Assembly: GCA_965277355.1 (NCBI GenBank)
Contig: CBDICN010000002.1
Coordinates: 1,426,001 to 1,490,000, forward strand
DNA: 64,000 nucleotides
Source: RH-AL1 sp965277355
Lineage (GTDB): Bacteria > Pseudomonadota > Alphaproteobacteria > Rhizobiales > Beijerinckiaceae
Direction: 5' to 3'
The notes beneath the pieces are model-generated. The model ran no database searches and had not been told where the DNA came from. It saw only the letters and a program-made list of their open reading frames with translations. The position numbers were made by a program, and so were the translations under genes. Of this stretch, positions 17,701 to 25,923 are shown piece by piece. Position 1 is the first letter of the stretch. The number at the start of each line of letters is the position of its first letter.

Positions 17701-17821
17701 TCGCAATCCAGGAACGTTATACGCGAGGCGAGACGTTGGCACGGGCGCGACGTTGGCACGAAAGATAGCGGCACGAAAGGGCGCTGACGCCGTAGCGGAG
17801 CAAGAGGCACTTCGACGCGGC

Positions 17822-17853
17822 AAAAGTGGAGGCTTCTGTTGCCAGGTGCCTCC
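17822..17853 (-). terminator. tmRNA 3' hairpin and intrinsic terminator
   Basis: GCCTCC (17848-17853) and GGAGGC (17828-17833) pair, and on the minus strand the stem is followed by ACTTTT. The stem probably belongs both to the mature coding piece and to the terminator. It separates ssrA from sspB. Confidence 0.7.
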
Positions 17854-18152
17854 GAACCCCGCCTTTAAGTGCTACCCTAAAGGACTTGAAATCGGTACCA
17901 TCACCGCATTACGCGGCGAGGGCCACCGGAGCATAGTTGTCGTTGGCAACTATAAGTTTAGCCCGATAACGGCGGTACAATGCCGAGCAAAAGACCGTCC
18001 TTTACACTTCCCGTCGAACCTATTTCGCCCCCGCCCAAGCGCACGCTCGGCAACAAAAAACTGTGCACTTGGGTGGAGGCGCCGGGTACCGCCCCCGGGT
18101 CCGAAAAGCTTATTCCGACGCCGTTTATCGCCATAGCCGTGGCAAGCACGGC
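17826..18152 (-). ncRNA. ssrA: Two-piece (circularly permuted) tmRNA
   Basis: Read on the minus strand, the acceptor piece comes first. It ends CGCCTCC-A at 18081-18074, preceded by a T-arm-like CCGGG/CCCGG stem. A spacer follows, and then the coding piece begins at 18032 with GGGGGCG, which pairs with CGCCTCC to form the 7-bp acceptor stem (one G-U). The coding piece opens GGGGGCGAAATAGGTTCGAC, like tmRNA 5' ends. It encodes the tag ANDNYAPVALAA, with TAA at 17911-17909. This acceptor-before-coding order is the alphaproteobacterial permuted form. A GGAGGC/GCCTCC stem ends the coding piece. Outer ends are approximate; TATATT at 18164-18159 is a plausible -10 box. The RNA rescues stalled ribosomes and tags the products for ClpXP. 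Confidence 0.93.
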
Positions 18153-18209
18153 GAAACGAATATAGGCGAGGTTTCGCGAGTTAGGAAGAGCAACACGCGC
18201 TTGGGGCTG

Positions 18210-18998
18210 ATGGATCACGAGACAGGTGCGTATGGCGAAGCCGATGCAGGGTCGGCCTTCACGGTGGACGGTGCCCGACCGCTCGCGCCCTTCGCCCTGT
18301 TGGTCAGTCTGGTCGCCATAGCTGCTGTGGCCCTGCTGCTTTGCGGGCTCGTGGTGGTCATCGTCCTGCTCATCCTCACCGCGCGGCTGGGGGGCGAGGG
18401 TCGCGTCGAGTACCTTCAGGATCTCCGCTTCGATCTGCCGCTCAGGCTACGCCTTGGTGCGGGGGCCGTCGGCGTCTTCTATGCCGGCGTCGGCATCGCC
18501 ACGATCGCCGCCGCCCTGTGGCAAGGCCGTGCCGGCTGGACCGGACTCGTCGCGCTCAATCAGGTTCGCTATGCCCGCCGCCGCACGCTCGCCCTCTTCC
18601 TCGCGTCGTTGGGCTATGCCGCCGTGGCATCGTTGGCGCTCGATCGAATGCAGACGCACCGGGTCATCATCGATGGTCCGACCGATCTTCTGCTCGTCGC
18701 GACCATCGTGACCAACCTCGTCCTGCTCGCGCCCCTTTCCGAGGAGCTCGTGTTCCGAGGGTGGCTCTATACCGGGCTGCGCCAGCGCTTCGGCTTCTGG
18801 CCAAGCTTTCTCGTCACCACGCTCGCCTTCGCCGCGATCCACTGGGACCCGAACCACAGACGCATCCTGCTGGTGCTGCCGCTTGCCGTCGCGCTCGGCC
18901 TGCTGCGAGAGATCGCCGGCAGCATTAAGCCGACGATCCTGCTGCACGGCTGCTACAATCTCATCATCGTCGCCCTCACGCTTGCGAGCACCGCATGA
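18210..18998 (+). CDS. CPBP family intramembrane metalloprotease (first of tandem pair)
   Basis: A 262-residue multi-pass protein. The CPBP (CAAX protease/bacteriocin-processing, Abi) signature is present: LSEELVFRGWLYTGL with the EExxxR motif (about 180-190), then a histidine motif in LAFAAIHWDPNH and a late LLHGCYNLI. Several hydrophobic segments (about 25-60, 80-105, 125-145, 165-180, 200-250) indicate an inner-membrane enzyme. Eukaryotic relatives cleave prenylated proteins; bacterial substrates are mostly unknown. The ATG at 18210 starts 58 bases beyond the predicted start of the divergent tmRNA transcript. The stop overlaps the next CPBP gene as ATGA. Confidence 0.85.
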   Translation: MDHETGAYGEADAGSAFTVDGARPLAPFALLVSLVAIAAVALLLCGLVVVIVLLILTARLGGEGRVEYLQDLRFDLPLRLRLGAGAVGVFYAGVGIATIAAALWQGRAGWTGLVALNQVRYARRRTLALFLASLGYAAVASLALDRMQTHRVIIDGPTDLLLVATIVTNLVLLAPLSEELVFRGWLYTGLRQRFGFWPSFLVTTLAFAAIHWDPNHRRILLVLPLAVALGLLREIAGSIKPTILLHGCYNLIIVALTLASTA

Positions 18999-19810
18999 AA
19001 CAAACTGACACGGCGCTCGATGGCGATCGGCTCGCGCTCGTCTCAAACGGCTTCTCGGAACCGGCCGCCGAAGGGGGAGCCGAAGCCGTGCCTTACGGGC
19101 CGATTGGTCTCGTGCTCAGCACCCTTGCCATCCTCGGCGCGATGCTCGTGATCGTCATTGTCGTCGCGCTCGCCGCCTTCGGGATCGCGGCCGCGATTTA
19201 CGGCCCGCGCACCGTGCTTGACCTCTTGCCCAGCAAAGCGAAGGCCTCCGAGGAAGCGCTCGGGCTCATCGCCTCGCTCGTCGTCTATGCCGCGCTGGTC
19301 GGGGCAATCCTCGTGGCCGCGCGGATTCGCGGCGGCGGGAGATGGCGCGACCTCGTCGGCTGGCGCTCCTGGATCCCGCTGAGGGGCTCCCGCTCCGTGT
19401 GGATACTCTACGCCGGGGCTATCGCCTACAACATTGCAGCCTCGGCGGCGATCACCGCTTACTATCCGCCTGCGAAGGACTGGATCACGCTGCCCAAGGG
19501 ACCGGGGCAGATCGCGATGTTCGCGGTCATCGCGGTCATCGCCGCGCCGGTCGCCGAGGAACTCCTGTTCCGCGGCTGGATCTACACGTCGCTGCGCCGC
19601 TCCGTCGGAGTGACGGCAGGCCTGATCATCTCGGCGGCGCTGTTCGCCCTCGCGCACTGGGAAGGCACACATCTCTACGCGCTGGTCGTCTTTCCGCTCG
19701 GCATCGTTCTCGGCTACGTGCGCCAGCGAACGGAATCGATCCTCGCCTCGATGACCTTTCACGCGCTCTACAACGGCTTCGCGGTGACCCTGATGACCGC
19801 CGGCTTCTGA
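18995..19810 (+). CDS. CPBP family intramembrane metalloprotease (second of tandem pair)
   Basis: A 271-residue membrane protein with the same signature: VAEELLFRGWIYTSLRR (EExxxR), LFALAHWEGTHLY and a late SMTFHALYNG histidine. It has an N-terminal hydrophilic stretch of ~30 residues before the first membrane segment (LVLSTLAILGAMLVIVIVVA). Its start overlaps the previous stop by four bases, so the two are translated together and may form a heteromer. The two share fold and motifs but are clearly diverged, consistent with an old duplication. Convergent with the next gene. Substrate unknown. Confidence 0.85.
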   Translation: MKQTDTALDGDRLALVSNGFSEPAAEGGAEAVPYGPIGLVLSTLAILGAMLVIVIVVALAAFGIAAAIYGPRTVLDLLPSKAKASEEALGLIASLVVYAALVGAILVAARIRGGGRWRDLVGWRSWIPLRGSRSVWILYAGAIAYNIAASAAITAYYPPAKDWITLPKGPGQIAMFAVIAVIAAPVAEELLFRGWIYTSLRRSVGVTAGLIISAALFALAHWEGTHLYALVVFPLGIVLGYVRQRTESILASMTFHALYNGFAVTLMTAGF

Positions 19811-19846
19811 CCCACTTGTGCCTACCGGCGTGGCGAAGCGTCGGCC

Positions 19847-21424
19847 TCAGGACTTCTGCCAAGCGGTGATCGCCTCGTTGAGATCGCGTTGACCGGAATC
19901 GCTCTTCTCGAACGTCAGCTTGGCGATCTTGCCGCTGGTGAGCAGCATCGGAATGTCGATCCATTGCTGACCTTTGAGGAGCCGCAGGTTCGCCGTCTCC
20001 GCATTGCCTGGGCTGAGCCCGACCAGGAACGAGTTCTGGATCACGGGCACCGTGACGCCGGCCAGCGACTCGCCGCTCGGGCTGTCCTCGTTGCGGACCT
20101 GCGGCACGCTGATCTGCTTGACGTCGCCCGTCGCGCTGCCCGGTACGATGGAGAAGCGGATCTTGATCGTGTGCGAGGCCGGGAGCGAGGCGTCTGTGTT
20201 CTTCTCGAAGGTGACGACCGCCTTCATCTTGTCGTCGGGCAGATCGACGTCGGCCTCGACGGCGAGGCTGGCGGCGTCGTTCGGGCCCTCGTTGACGGTG
20301 TTGAGCTTCCAAACCACGTTACCGAGGTAGGTCTTGACCTTGTTGGTTTCCTCCGGCGCCTCGACGAGCAGCGCCGCGCGATGGGCGACCGGCAGATCTG
20401 GATTCGCGGCAGTCGACTGCTGGTCCGCCGGCGCCGCCGCAGGGGCCGGCGTCTGCGTTGCGGCAGGCGAGCTCTTCTGCGGCTCGGCGGCGGGCGCGGC
20501 GGGTGGCGGGGCCGGCGTCGAGGACGCGGGCGCCGAGGTCCCGGTCGTCGGTGCGGCGGCACCGCCGATGCGCTCGGCGATCTTGCCCTGATCGCCGGAC
20601 GTCTGCTCGGTCGGCTTCAAGCGGGCGACGGTCTGCGGACGATCCCGCATCTTCCACGCCGCGACCGCGACGAGCGCCACGACGAAAATGCCGACAGGGA
20701 TGATCCACATGCGCCGCTTGGGACCCTTCGGCATCGGCGGCTGCGGCGCGATCGGACGCTGTGCCTCGAGCCGCGGCTTGGCGCCGTTCTCGCCGCGCGT
20801 CGGCCGGATCTCCTCGGCTAGCGGTGCCGTCAGCGGCGCCCGAGCGTCGGCGGCGACCGGCTCCGCCTCCATGATGGCGGCTGCGACGGGGGCGGCAGGC
20901 GCGGGGGGCGCGGCAGCAGGTGCGGGCGGCGCGGACGACGCTCCGATCGGAGGAAGAGGCTTCGCCGAGGGCAGCTTGGTGCGTAGCGCGGGCATCGACT
21001 TCTCTGGCGGCCCTAGGCTGCCGCCGGCGCTCGTCGGCAGACGCGGGCTCGGCTTGATCGCTGGCCTCGGCGGTGCCACCGCGGGTGCAGAGCCTGCCGG
21101 CGCCGGACGGGGCGGCGCTGTCGACGGCTGTGGCGAAGCCGGATGTGGGGGCGCCCCCGCCGCCATGTTGGGCACGGGTGCCGTGGTCGGCGCCTTCGCG
21201 GGTGCAGGAGGCGCCGCGGCGAGTTCCGCCTCGAGGCGCTCGATCGCGCGGTCGAGCTCCAAAGACTCGTGCTCGATGTCCTCGTCGGGGACAGGCGGAT
21301 GCAGCGTGCGCAGCTGGCCGATCAGCGCCTTGCGCGCGCGCTCGTAGACGACGCGGCGGGTATCCGACGTCGAATTGGGCAGGCTGCCGACAGCCTTCGC
21401 CAACAAAGGATAATATTCCGCCAT
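19847..21424 (-). CDS. Proline/alanine-rich single-pass membrane protein, unknown function
   Basis: A 525-residue protein in three parts. The N-terminal ~75 residues (MAEYYPLLAKAVGSLPNSTS, then YERARKALIGQLRTL) form a predicted helical domain known from many Rhizobiales proteins of unknown role. Residues about 75-235 are Pro/Ala-rich and disordered. One transmembrane segment follows (near 240-258, MWIIPVGIFVVALVAVAAW), then another Pro/Ala linker. A beta-rich C-terminal domain runs from about 350 to 525 (VTFEKNTDASLPASHTIKIR, GLSPGNAETANLRLLKGQQW). That suggests a cytoplasmic N-terminal domain and a periplasmic C-terminal domain. It lies 75 bases downstream of purA on the same strand. Confidence 0.75.
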   Translation of the reverse strand: MAEYYPLLAKAVGSLPNSTSDTRRVVYERARKALIGQLRTLHPPVPDEDIEHESLELDRAIERLEAELAAAPPAPAKAPTTAPVPNMAAGAPPHPASPQPSTAPPRPAPAGSAPAVAPPRPAIKPSPRLPTSAGGSLGPPEKSMPALRTKLPSAKPLPPIGASSAPPAPAAAPPAPAAPVAAAIMEAEPVAADARAPLTAPLAEEIRPTRGENGAKPRLEAQRPIAPQPPMPKGPKRRMWIIPVGIFVVALVAVAAWKMRDRPQTVARLKPTEQTSGDQGKIAERIGGAAAPTTGTSAPASSTPAPPPAAPAAEPQKSSPAATQTPAPAAAPADQQSTAANPDLPVAHRAALLVEAPEETNKVKTYLGNVVWKLNTVNEGPNDAASLAVEADVDLPDDKMKAVVTFEKNTDASLPASHTIKIRFSIVPGSATGDVKQISVPQVRNEDSPSGESLAGVTVPVIQNSFLVGLSPGNAETANLRLLKGQQWIDIPMLLTSGKIAKLTFEKSDSGQRDLNEAITAWQKS

Positions 21425-21499
21425 GCCGGTCTCAGAGCATTCCCCGTTGCCGTCGTCAATCCGACAGCCATGGTCCGTCCGCGTGCCCTTGGCCCGGCA

Positions 21500-22792
21500 T
21501 CAATCGCGGAACGGGTTGTGCACAAGGATCGTGTCCGCGCGCTCCGGGCTCGTCGACAGGAGCGCCACCGGCGCTTCGATCAATTCCTCGATACGGCGCA
21601 CGTATTTGATGGCCTGCGCCGGCAGGTCCGCCCAGGAGCGGGCACCCGCCGTCGTGCCGCTCCAGCCTTCGATCGTCTCGTAAATAGGCTTGACGCGGGC
21701 CTGAGCGGCCTGGCTCGCCGGCAACCGGTCGATGCGCTGGCCGTCAAGCTCGTAATGCGTGCACACCTCGATGGTCTCGAACCCGTCGAGGATGTCGAGC
21801 TTGGTCAGGGCGATCCCGTCGATGCCGGAGGTCTTCACCGTCTGACGCACCAGCACCGCGTCGAACCAGCCACAGCGGCGGCGGCGGCCGGTGTTGACAC
21901 CGTATTCGTGCCCGCGATCGCCGATGCGCTGGCCGATCGCGTCATGGAGCTCGGTCGGGAACGGCCCACCGCCGACGCGCGTCGTGTAGGCTTTGGCGAT
22001 ACCGAGCACGTAGCCGATCGCTTTCGGACCGAGGCCCGACCCCGTCGCGGCGTTGGCCGCCACCGTGTTGGACGAGGTCACGAACGGATAGGTGCCGTGA
22101 TCGACGTCGAGAAGGGCGCCTTGCGCGCCCTCGAAGAGGATGCGCTTGCCCTGGCGCCGCAGCGTTTCCAGCTGATCGTAGGTCGAGCTCATGAAAGGCA
22201 GAATCTTCGGGGCGATCGCGAGCAACTCGTCGCGGATGGCCTGCGCGGTGACCGGCTCCAGTCCGAGCCCGCGGCGCAGCGGCTCATGGTGGGCGAGCAG
22301 GCGCGCGATTTTCTCATCGAGCGTGTCCGGCTCGGCGAGGTCGGAGAGGCGGATCGCGCGGCGGCCAACCTTATCCTCGTAGGCCGGCCCGATGCCGCGC
22401 TTGGTGGTGCCGATCTGCGTGCCGGCGGCCATCGACGACTCGCGATGGGCGTCGAGCTCGCGGTGCAGCGACAGAATCAGCGTGACGTTCTCGGCGATCG
22501 CCAGGGTGTCCGGCGTGATCGACACGCCCTGCTTCTCGATCTTCGTGATCTCGTCGACGAGATGATAGGGGTCGACGACGACACCGTTGCCGATCATCGA
22601 GAGCTTGCCTCGCACCACGCCGGACGGCAGCAGCGCAAGCTTGAACGTCTGGTTACCGATGACGAGCGTATGGCCGGCGTTGTGCCCGCCCTGGAAGCGT
22701 ACCACGACGTCCGCCTCGTTCGACAGCCAGTCGACGATCTTGCCTTTGCCCTCGTCGCCCCACTGGGCTCCGACCACCACCACGTTCGCCAT
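21500..22792 (-). CDS. purA: Adenylosuccinate synthetase
   Basis: A 430-residue enzyme of standard length. It couples IMP, aspartate and GTP to adenylosuccinate, the first committed step from IMP to AMP, in the cytoplasm. Conserved elements are WGDEGKGKIVDW (P-loop, residues 12-23), GGHNAGHT, GTTKRGIGPAYEDK, EGAQGALLDVDHGTYPFVTS and TGRRRRCGWFD. The ATG at 22792 is the family start (MANVVVVGAQWGDEG). The upstream extension to 22852 is not conserved. An intrinsic terminator of the lysR gene lies just before it, so purA should have its own promoter in the remaining short interval. Confidence 0.97.
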   Translation of the reverse strand: MANVVVVGAQWGDEGKGKIVDWLSNEADVVVRFQGGHNAGHTLVIGNQTFKLALLPSGVVRGKLSMIGNGVVVDPYHLVDEITKIEKQGVSITPDTLAIAENVTLILSLHRELDAHRESSMAAGTQIGTTKRGIGPAYEDKVGRRAIRLSDLAEPDTLDEKIARLLAHHEPLRRGLGLEPVTAQAIRDELLAIAPKILPFMSSTYDQLETLRRQGKRILFEGAQGALLDVDHGTYPFVTSSNTVAANAATGSGLGPKAIGYVLGIAKAYTTRVGGGPFPTELHDAIGQRIGDRGHEYGVNTGRRRRCGWFDAVLVRQTVKTSGIDGIALTKLDILDGFETIEVCTHYELDGQRIDRLPASQAAQARVKPIYETIEGWSGTTAGARSWADLPAQAIKYVRRIEELIEAPVALLSTSPERADTILVHNPFRD

Positions 22793-22835
22793 CGCTCGTC
22801 GATCACCAGCTCGCGGCCCGCGCCGCACCAATACA

Positions 22836-22860
22836 GAAAAACCCGGATGCAAAGCATCGG
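22836..22860 (-). terminator. Intrinsic terminator downstream of the LysR gene
   Basis: On the minus strand CCGATGC (22860-22854), loop TTT, GCATCCGG (22850-22843) form a hairpin with one bulged C, followed by a run of five T (22841-22837). It lies between the lysR stop and purA start, isolating the two. Confidence 0.65.
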
Positions 22861-22917
22861 AGCCATTTGCGGGTGAGCACTACTTAACCGGTTGTCGGGA
22901 GTAAAGCATGCCAAGGC

Positions 22918-23784
22918 TTATCCGATCCGGGTTCGAGAGGAGGATTGCGCCTTCGCCCTGATCAAGGACGCGAGTTCGACGATTTGAGCGCCTGGCGTTT
23001 TGCCTTTGCGTATGAGGACGAAGTCGAGGGCGCCGAGCGGCGGAAGCGGGCTCTTCGCGCCAATCTCCCGCAGACCTGGCGGAATGAGGTTTCGCGCCAG
23101 CACCGTCAGGCCGAGGCCACCTTCCGCGGCCGCCACCAGGCCACTGAGACTGTCGCTCGTGCAGCTGATGCGCCAGGGGATCTGGGTCCGGCCGAGCGCG
23201 GCGAGCGCGAGAGATCGGGTGATACTCGGCGGCGGGTAAAGAATGAGCGGCACCTGTCGCCGCGCCTCGTAGCGCTCGGCGTCCGCGCCGATCCAGACGA
23301 TCTCGTCGCGCCAGACGAGCTCGCCATGCGTTTCGCCGGGCCAGCGCTTGCAGAGCACGACATCGAGTTCGCCGGCATTGATGCGTTTGGTCAGCGTGCT
23401 CGACAGCGCGATCGTAAACTCTAAGTCCACGTCAGGGTGGTCTTCCGCGAAGCCGGCGAGTACGGAGGGAAGCCAGGTTCCCACGAGATCCTCGGAGGCA
23501 CCGAAGCGGATCCGCCCGCGCAGCTTCACGCCGGCGAAATGGCGCTCGGCCCGCTCGCCCGTCTCGAGGATCGACCGCGCGAAGGCGATCAACGCCTCCC
23601 CCTCCGCCGTCAGCGCCACCGAATGCGTATCGCGAAGGAAGAGCTGGTGACCGACGCTTCGCTCCAGCCGCCGAACGTGGTCGCTCACGGTCGATTGCCG
23701 TAGGGCGAGCCGGCGGCTCGTCTCCGAAAAGCTACTACCTTCGACGATGGCCAGGAAGGTGCGAAGGAGATGAGGGTCGAGCAT
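22918..23784 (-). CDS. LysR family transcriptional regulator
   Basis: A 288-residue regulator. The N-terminal winged helix-turn-helix (residues about 3-62) contains LLRTFLAIVEGSSFSETSRR and LRQSTVSDHVRRLERSVG. The rest is the periplasmic-binding-protein-like effector domain (about 90-285) with RIRFGASEDLVGTWLPSVL. The ATG at 23784 gives the usual MLDPHLLRTFL opening. It is transcribed divergently from the bicupin gene across ~160 bases, the classic LysR arrangement, so that gene is the likely target. The ligand is unknown; oxalate or a related acid would fit only if the neighbour is an oxalate enzyme. Confidence 0.88.
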   Translation of the reverse strand: MLDPHLLRTFLAIVEGSSFSETSRRLALRQSTVSDHVRRLERSVGHQLFLRDTHSVALTAEGEALIAFARSILETGERAERHFAGVKLRGRIRFGASEDLVGTWLPSVLAGFAEDHPDVDLEFTIALSSTLTKRINAGELDVVLCKRWPGETHGELVWRDEIVWIGADAERYEARRQVPLILYPPPSITRSLALAALGRTQIPWRISCTSDSLSGLVAAAEGGLGLTVLARNLIPPGLREIGAKSPLPPLGALDFVLIRKGKTPGAQIVELASLIRAKAQSSSRTRIG

Positions 23785-23942
23785 GGCCGATCGGGTTCGT
23801 CGATAACTGTTATCGCGGGCGAAGGCATTCCGCGTCTCGTCGCCGACGATCATAGTCACCCCCAAACACAACGTCGCGCCGCAACGGGCGGACACGGGGG
23901 CGAGCGATGAGCGCTTTTCCCCGCATTCAGGAGGAAACCGAC

Positions 23943-25148
23943 GTGGACAGCAACAGACGCGCCTTTCTGGGCAGCGCCGCGCTCGGCGCGGGCGGGCTCG
24001 TGGCCTTGGCCGGCGTCGCCCATTCCGAGGCTCCGGTCTACGCCGGCACCGATAAGGGCAGGCCGGGCGACGGCGGGAGCGCGCTCCAATCCACGCAGCT
24101 GCCGCCGGGCGCGACCGTCGCCTACCACAATCCCGAGGATGTCGGGACGATGCCCGACTTCCATTACGCGATGGACGCGACCGCGCCCAAGATCACCTCC
24201 GGCGGCTGGGCCAAGGAGGCAACGGTTCACCATTTTCCGATCAGCAAGGGGCTGGCGGCCGTCCATATGTTCCTCAATCCCGGCTCCTCGCGCGAGCTGC
24301 ACTGGCACGCGATCGCCGGCGAATGGGCCTTCATCATCGACGGCCAATGCCAGACGGTCGTGCTGACGCCCGAGGGCACCAGCGAGATCAACAATTACAA
24401 GCCGGGCGACCTGTGGTTCTTTCCCAAGGGCCACGGCCACTCGATCCAGGCAATCGGCGACCAACCATGTCACTTTCTTCTGTCGTTCGACAACGGCGCC
24501 TTCTCCGAGCACGGCACCTTCTCGATCACCGACTGGATAAACGTGACGCCCAAGGAAATGCTGGCGCTCGACTTCGGCATCCCAAAGGACGCGTTCGACG
24601 CTTTTCCGAAGGGCGAAACCTACATCCAGTCTGGCTCGATCGTCCCTCTCTCTGAAGCGCTCGACGCGCCCTGGCCCAAGGAATCGACCCACAGGTTCGC
24701 CCTGCTCAAGAACCCGCTGGCGGTCCGCGACTTCGACGGCGGCACGTTCCGCCTCGCGACCGTCGACGAGTGGCCAATTTCGAAATCCATGTCGGGCGGC
24801 GTGATGACGATCAAGCCGGGCGCGATGCGCAAGCTGCATTGGAACGTCAACGCCAACGAGTTTCACTATTATCTCAAGGGCCGGGGCCAGGTCGCGATGT
24901 TCGGATCGGGCGGACGCGGCAAGGTGGCCGCGTTCAACCCGGGCGACGTCGCCTACATTCCGCAGGGTTTTGGCCACGCGATCAAGAACACCGGCGACGA
25001 GGATCTTGAGATCATTCAGACCTGGGACAACGGAAAGTTCGAGGAGATCGACCTCAACAAGTGGGTGCAATCCAGCCCGCGCTACCTCCTGTCCAACAAT
25101 TTTGCCGGGGTGCCGGAGGCGACGATCACCAAGCTCAAGCAGGCGTGA
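23943..25148 (+). CDS. Tat-exported bicupin of the oxalate decarboxylase family
   Basis: A 401-residue protein from the GTG at 23943, which has AGGAGG (23929-23934) eight bases upstream. This start exposes a twin-arginine signal, NRRAFLGSAALGAGG (residues 4-18). Cupin 1 has ELHWHAIAGEWAFII plus a later GHGHS, the His-His-Glu-His metal set of OxdC, and a lid-like FSEHGTFS corresponding to SENST in OxdC. Cupin 2 reads LHWNVNANEFHYY, so the second metal His is Asn, though Glu and a later GFGHA His remain. OxdC enzymes split oxalate to formate and CO2 with Mn. One intact metal site may suffice, and other bicupin functions are possible. A longer ATG start at 23907 is less likely. Confidence 0.8.
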   Translation: MDSNRRAFLGSAALGAGGLVALAGVAHSEAPVYAGTDKGRPGDGGSALQSTQLPPGATVAYHNPEDVGTMPDFHYAMDATAPKITSGGWAKEATVHHFPISKGLAAVHMFLNPGSSRELHWHAIAGEWAFIIDGQCQTVVLTPEGTSEINNYKPGDLWFFPKGHGHSIQAIGDQPCHFLLSFDNGAFSEHGTFSITDWINVTPKEMLALDFGIPKDAFDAFPKGETYIQSGSIVPLSEALDAPWPKESTHRFALLKNPLAVRDFDGGTFRLATVDEWPISKSMSGGVMTIKPGAMRKLHWNVNANEFHYYLKGRGQVAMFGSGGRGKVAAFNPGDVAYIPQGFGHAIKNTGDEDLEIIQTWDNGKFEEIDLNKWVQSSPRYLLSNNFAGVPEATITKLKQA

Positions 25149-25155
25149 GGTTCTC

Positions 25156-25185
25156 GCCGACCCGACGTCAGAGCGTCGGGTCGGC
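25156..25185 (+). terminator. Strong hairpin terminator after the bicupin gene
   Basis: GCCGACCCGACG (25156-25167), loop TCAGAG, CGTCGGGTCGGC (25174-25185): a perfect 12-bp stem followed by TTCGGTT. It starts eight bases after the bicupin stop. Confidence 0.7.
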
Positions 25186-25215
25186 TTCGGTTGCCGAATG
25201 TGGTAACCACCCGGC

Positions 25216-25923
25216 ATGAACCTCTTCATCCTCACCGGAGCCGGCGTCTCTGCAGAGAGCGGGATCGGCACGTTCCGCGATCCCGGCGGCCTATGGGAAA
25301 AGCACGATCCGCGCGACCTCGCCACGCCTGAGGCGTTCGCGCGCGACCCGCAGCTGGTCCATCGCTTCTATAACTGGCGCCGCACGACCGTCGCCGAGGC
25401 TCGGCCCAACGCCGCTCACCACGCGCTGGCCAAGCTAGAGCGCGACCTCGCCGCGCGCGGCGACCAGCTTACGCTGGTCTCGCAAAACGTCGACGATCTC
25501 CATGAGCGCGCAGGCTCGAGCGTGATCGCGATGCACGGCAAACACAACGAGGCACGTTGCGCCGCCTGCGAAGCGGTGCAACCCTGCTTCGGGGAGCTCT
25601 CGCTGGAGACGCTCTGCCTCGCCTGCGGGCGCTCCGGCGCGATGCGGCCCAACATCGTCTGGTTCGGCGAGATGCCGATGCACATGGACTTGATCGGCGA
25701 CGCGCTCGAGAAGGCGACCGTGTTCGTCGCGATCGGCACGTCAGGCGCGGTCTACCCGGCCGCCGGCTACGTGGCGGCCGCCCGCTCGCTCGGGATCACC
25801 ACATGCGAGCTCAACCTCGAGCCTGCCGACAACGCGAGCTTATTCGACACCGCGATGTATGGGAAGGCGACGGAGACCGTGCCGCGCTTCGCCGAGGCCG
25901 CGCTCGCCGGAACTCTGGCGTGA
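25216..25923 (+). CDS. cobB: NAD-dependent protein deacylase, Sir2 class III
   Basis: A 235-residue sirtuin. GAGVSAESGIGTFRD (residues 8-22) binds NAD, SQNVDDLHERAG (89-100) follows, and His107 in MHG is the catalytic base. The zinc site is Cys115, Cys118, Cys134 and Cys137. Tyr52 and Arg55 in FYNWRR form the YxxR pair that, in class III sirtuins such as SIRT5 and CobB, accepts acidic acyl groups, so desuccinylase activity is likely besides deacetylation. Cytoplasmic. The stop overlaps the next gene as GTGA, so the two are translationally coupled. Confidence 0.93.
   Translation: MNLFILTGAGVSAESGIGTFRDPGGLWEKHDPRDLATPEAFARDPQLVHRFYNWRRTTVAEARPNAAHHALAKLERDLAARGDQLTLVSQNVDDLHERAGSSVIAMHGKHNEARCAACEAVQPCFGELSLETLCLACGRSGAMRPNIVWFGEMPMHMDLIGDALEKATVFVAIGTSGAVYPAAGYVAAARSLGITTCELNLEPADNASLFDTAMYGKATETVPRFAEAALAGTLA

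Noticed and set aside
17693..18136. 147-codon plus-strand frame across 17.7-18.1 kb
   Set aside because: It covers the tmRNA gene on the opposite strand, and its product has no protein-like features.
23907..23942. Upstream ATG start for the bicupin gene
   Set aside because: The GTG at 23943 has a much better ribosome site and places the twin-arginine signal at the N-terminus.
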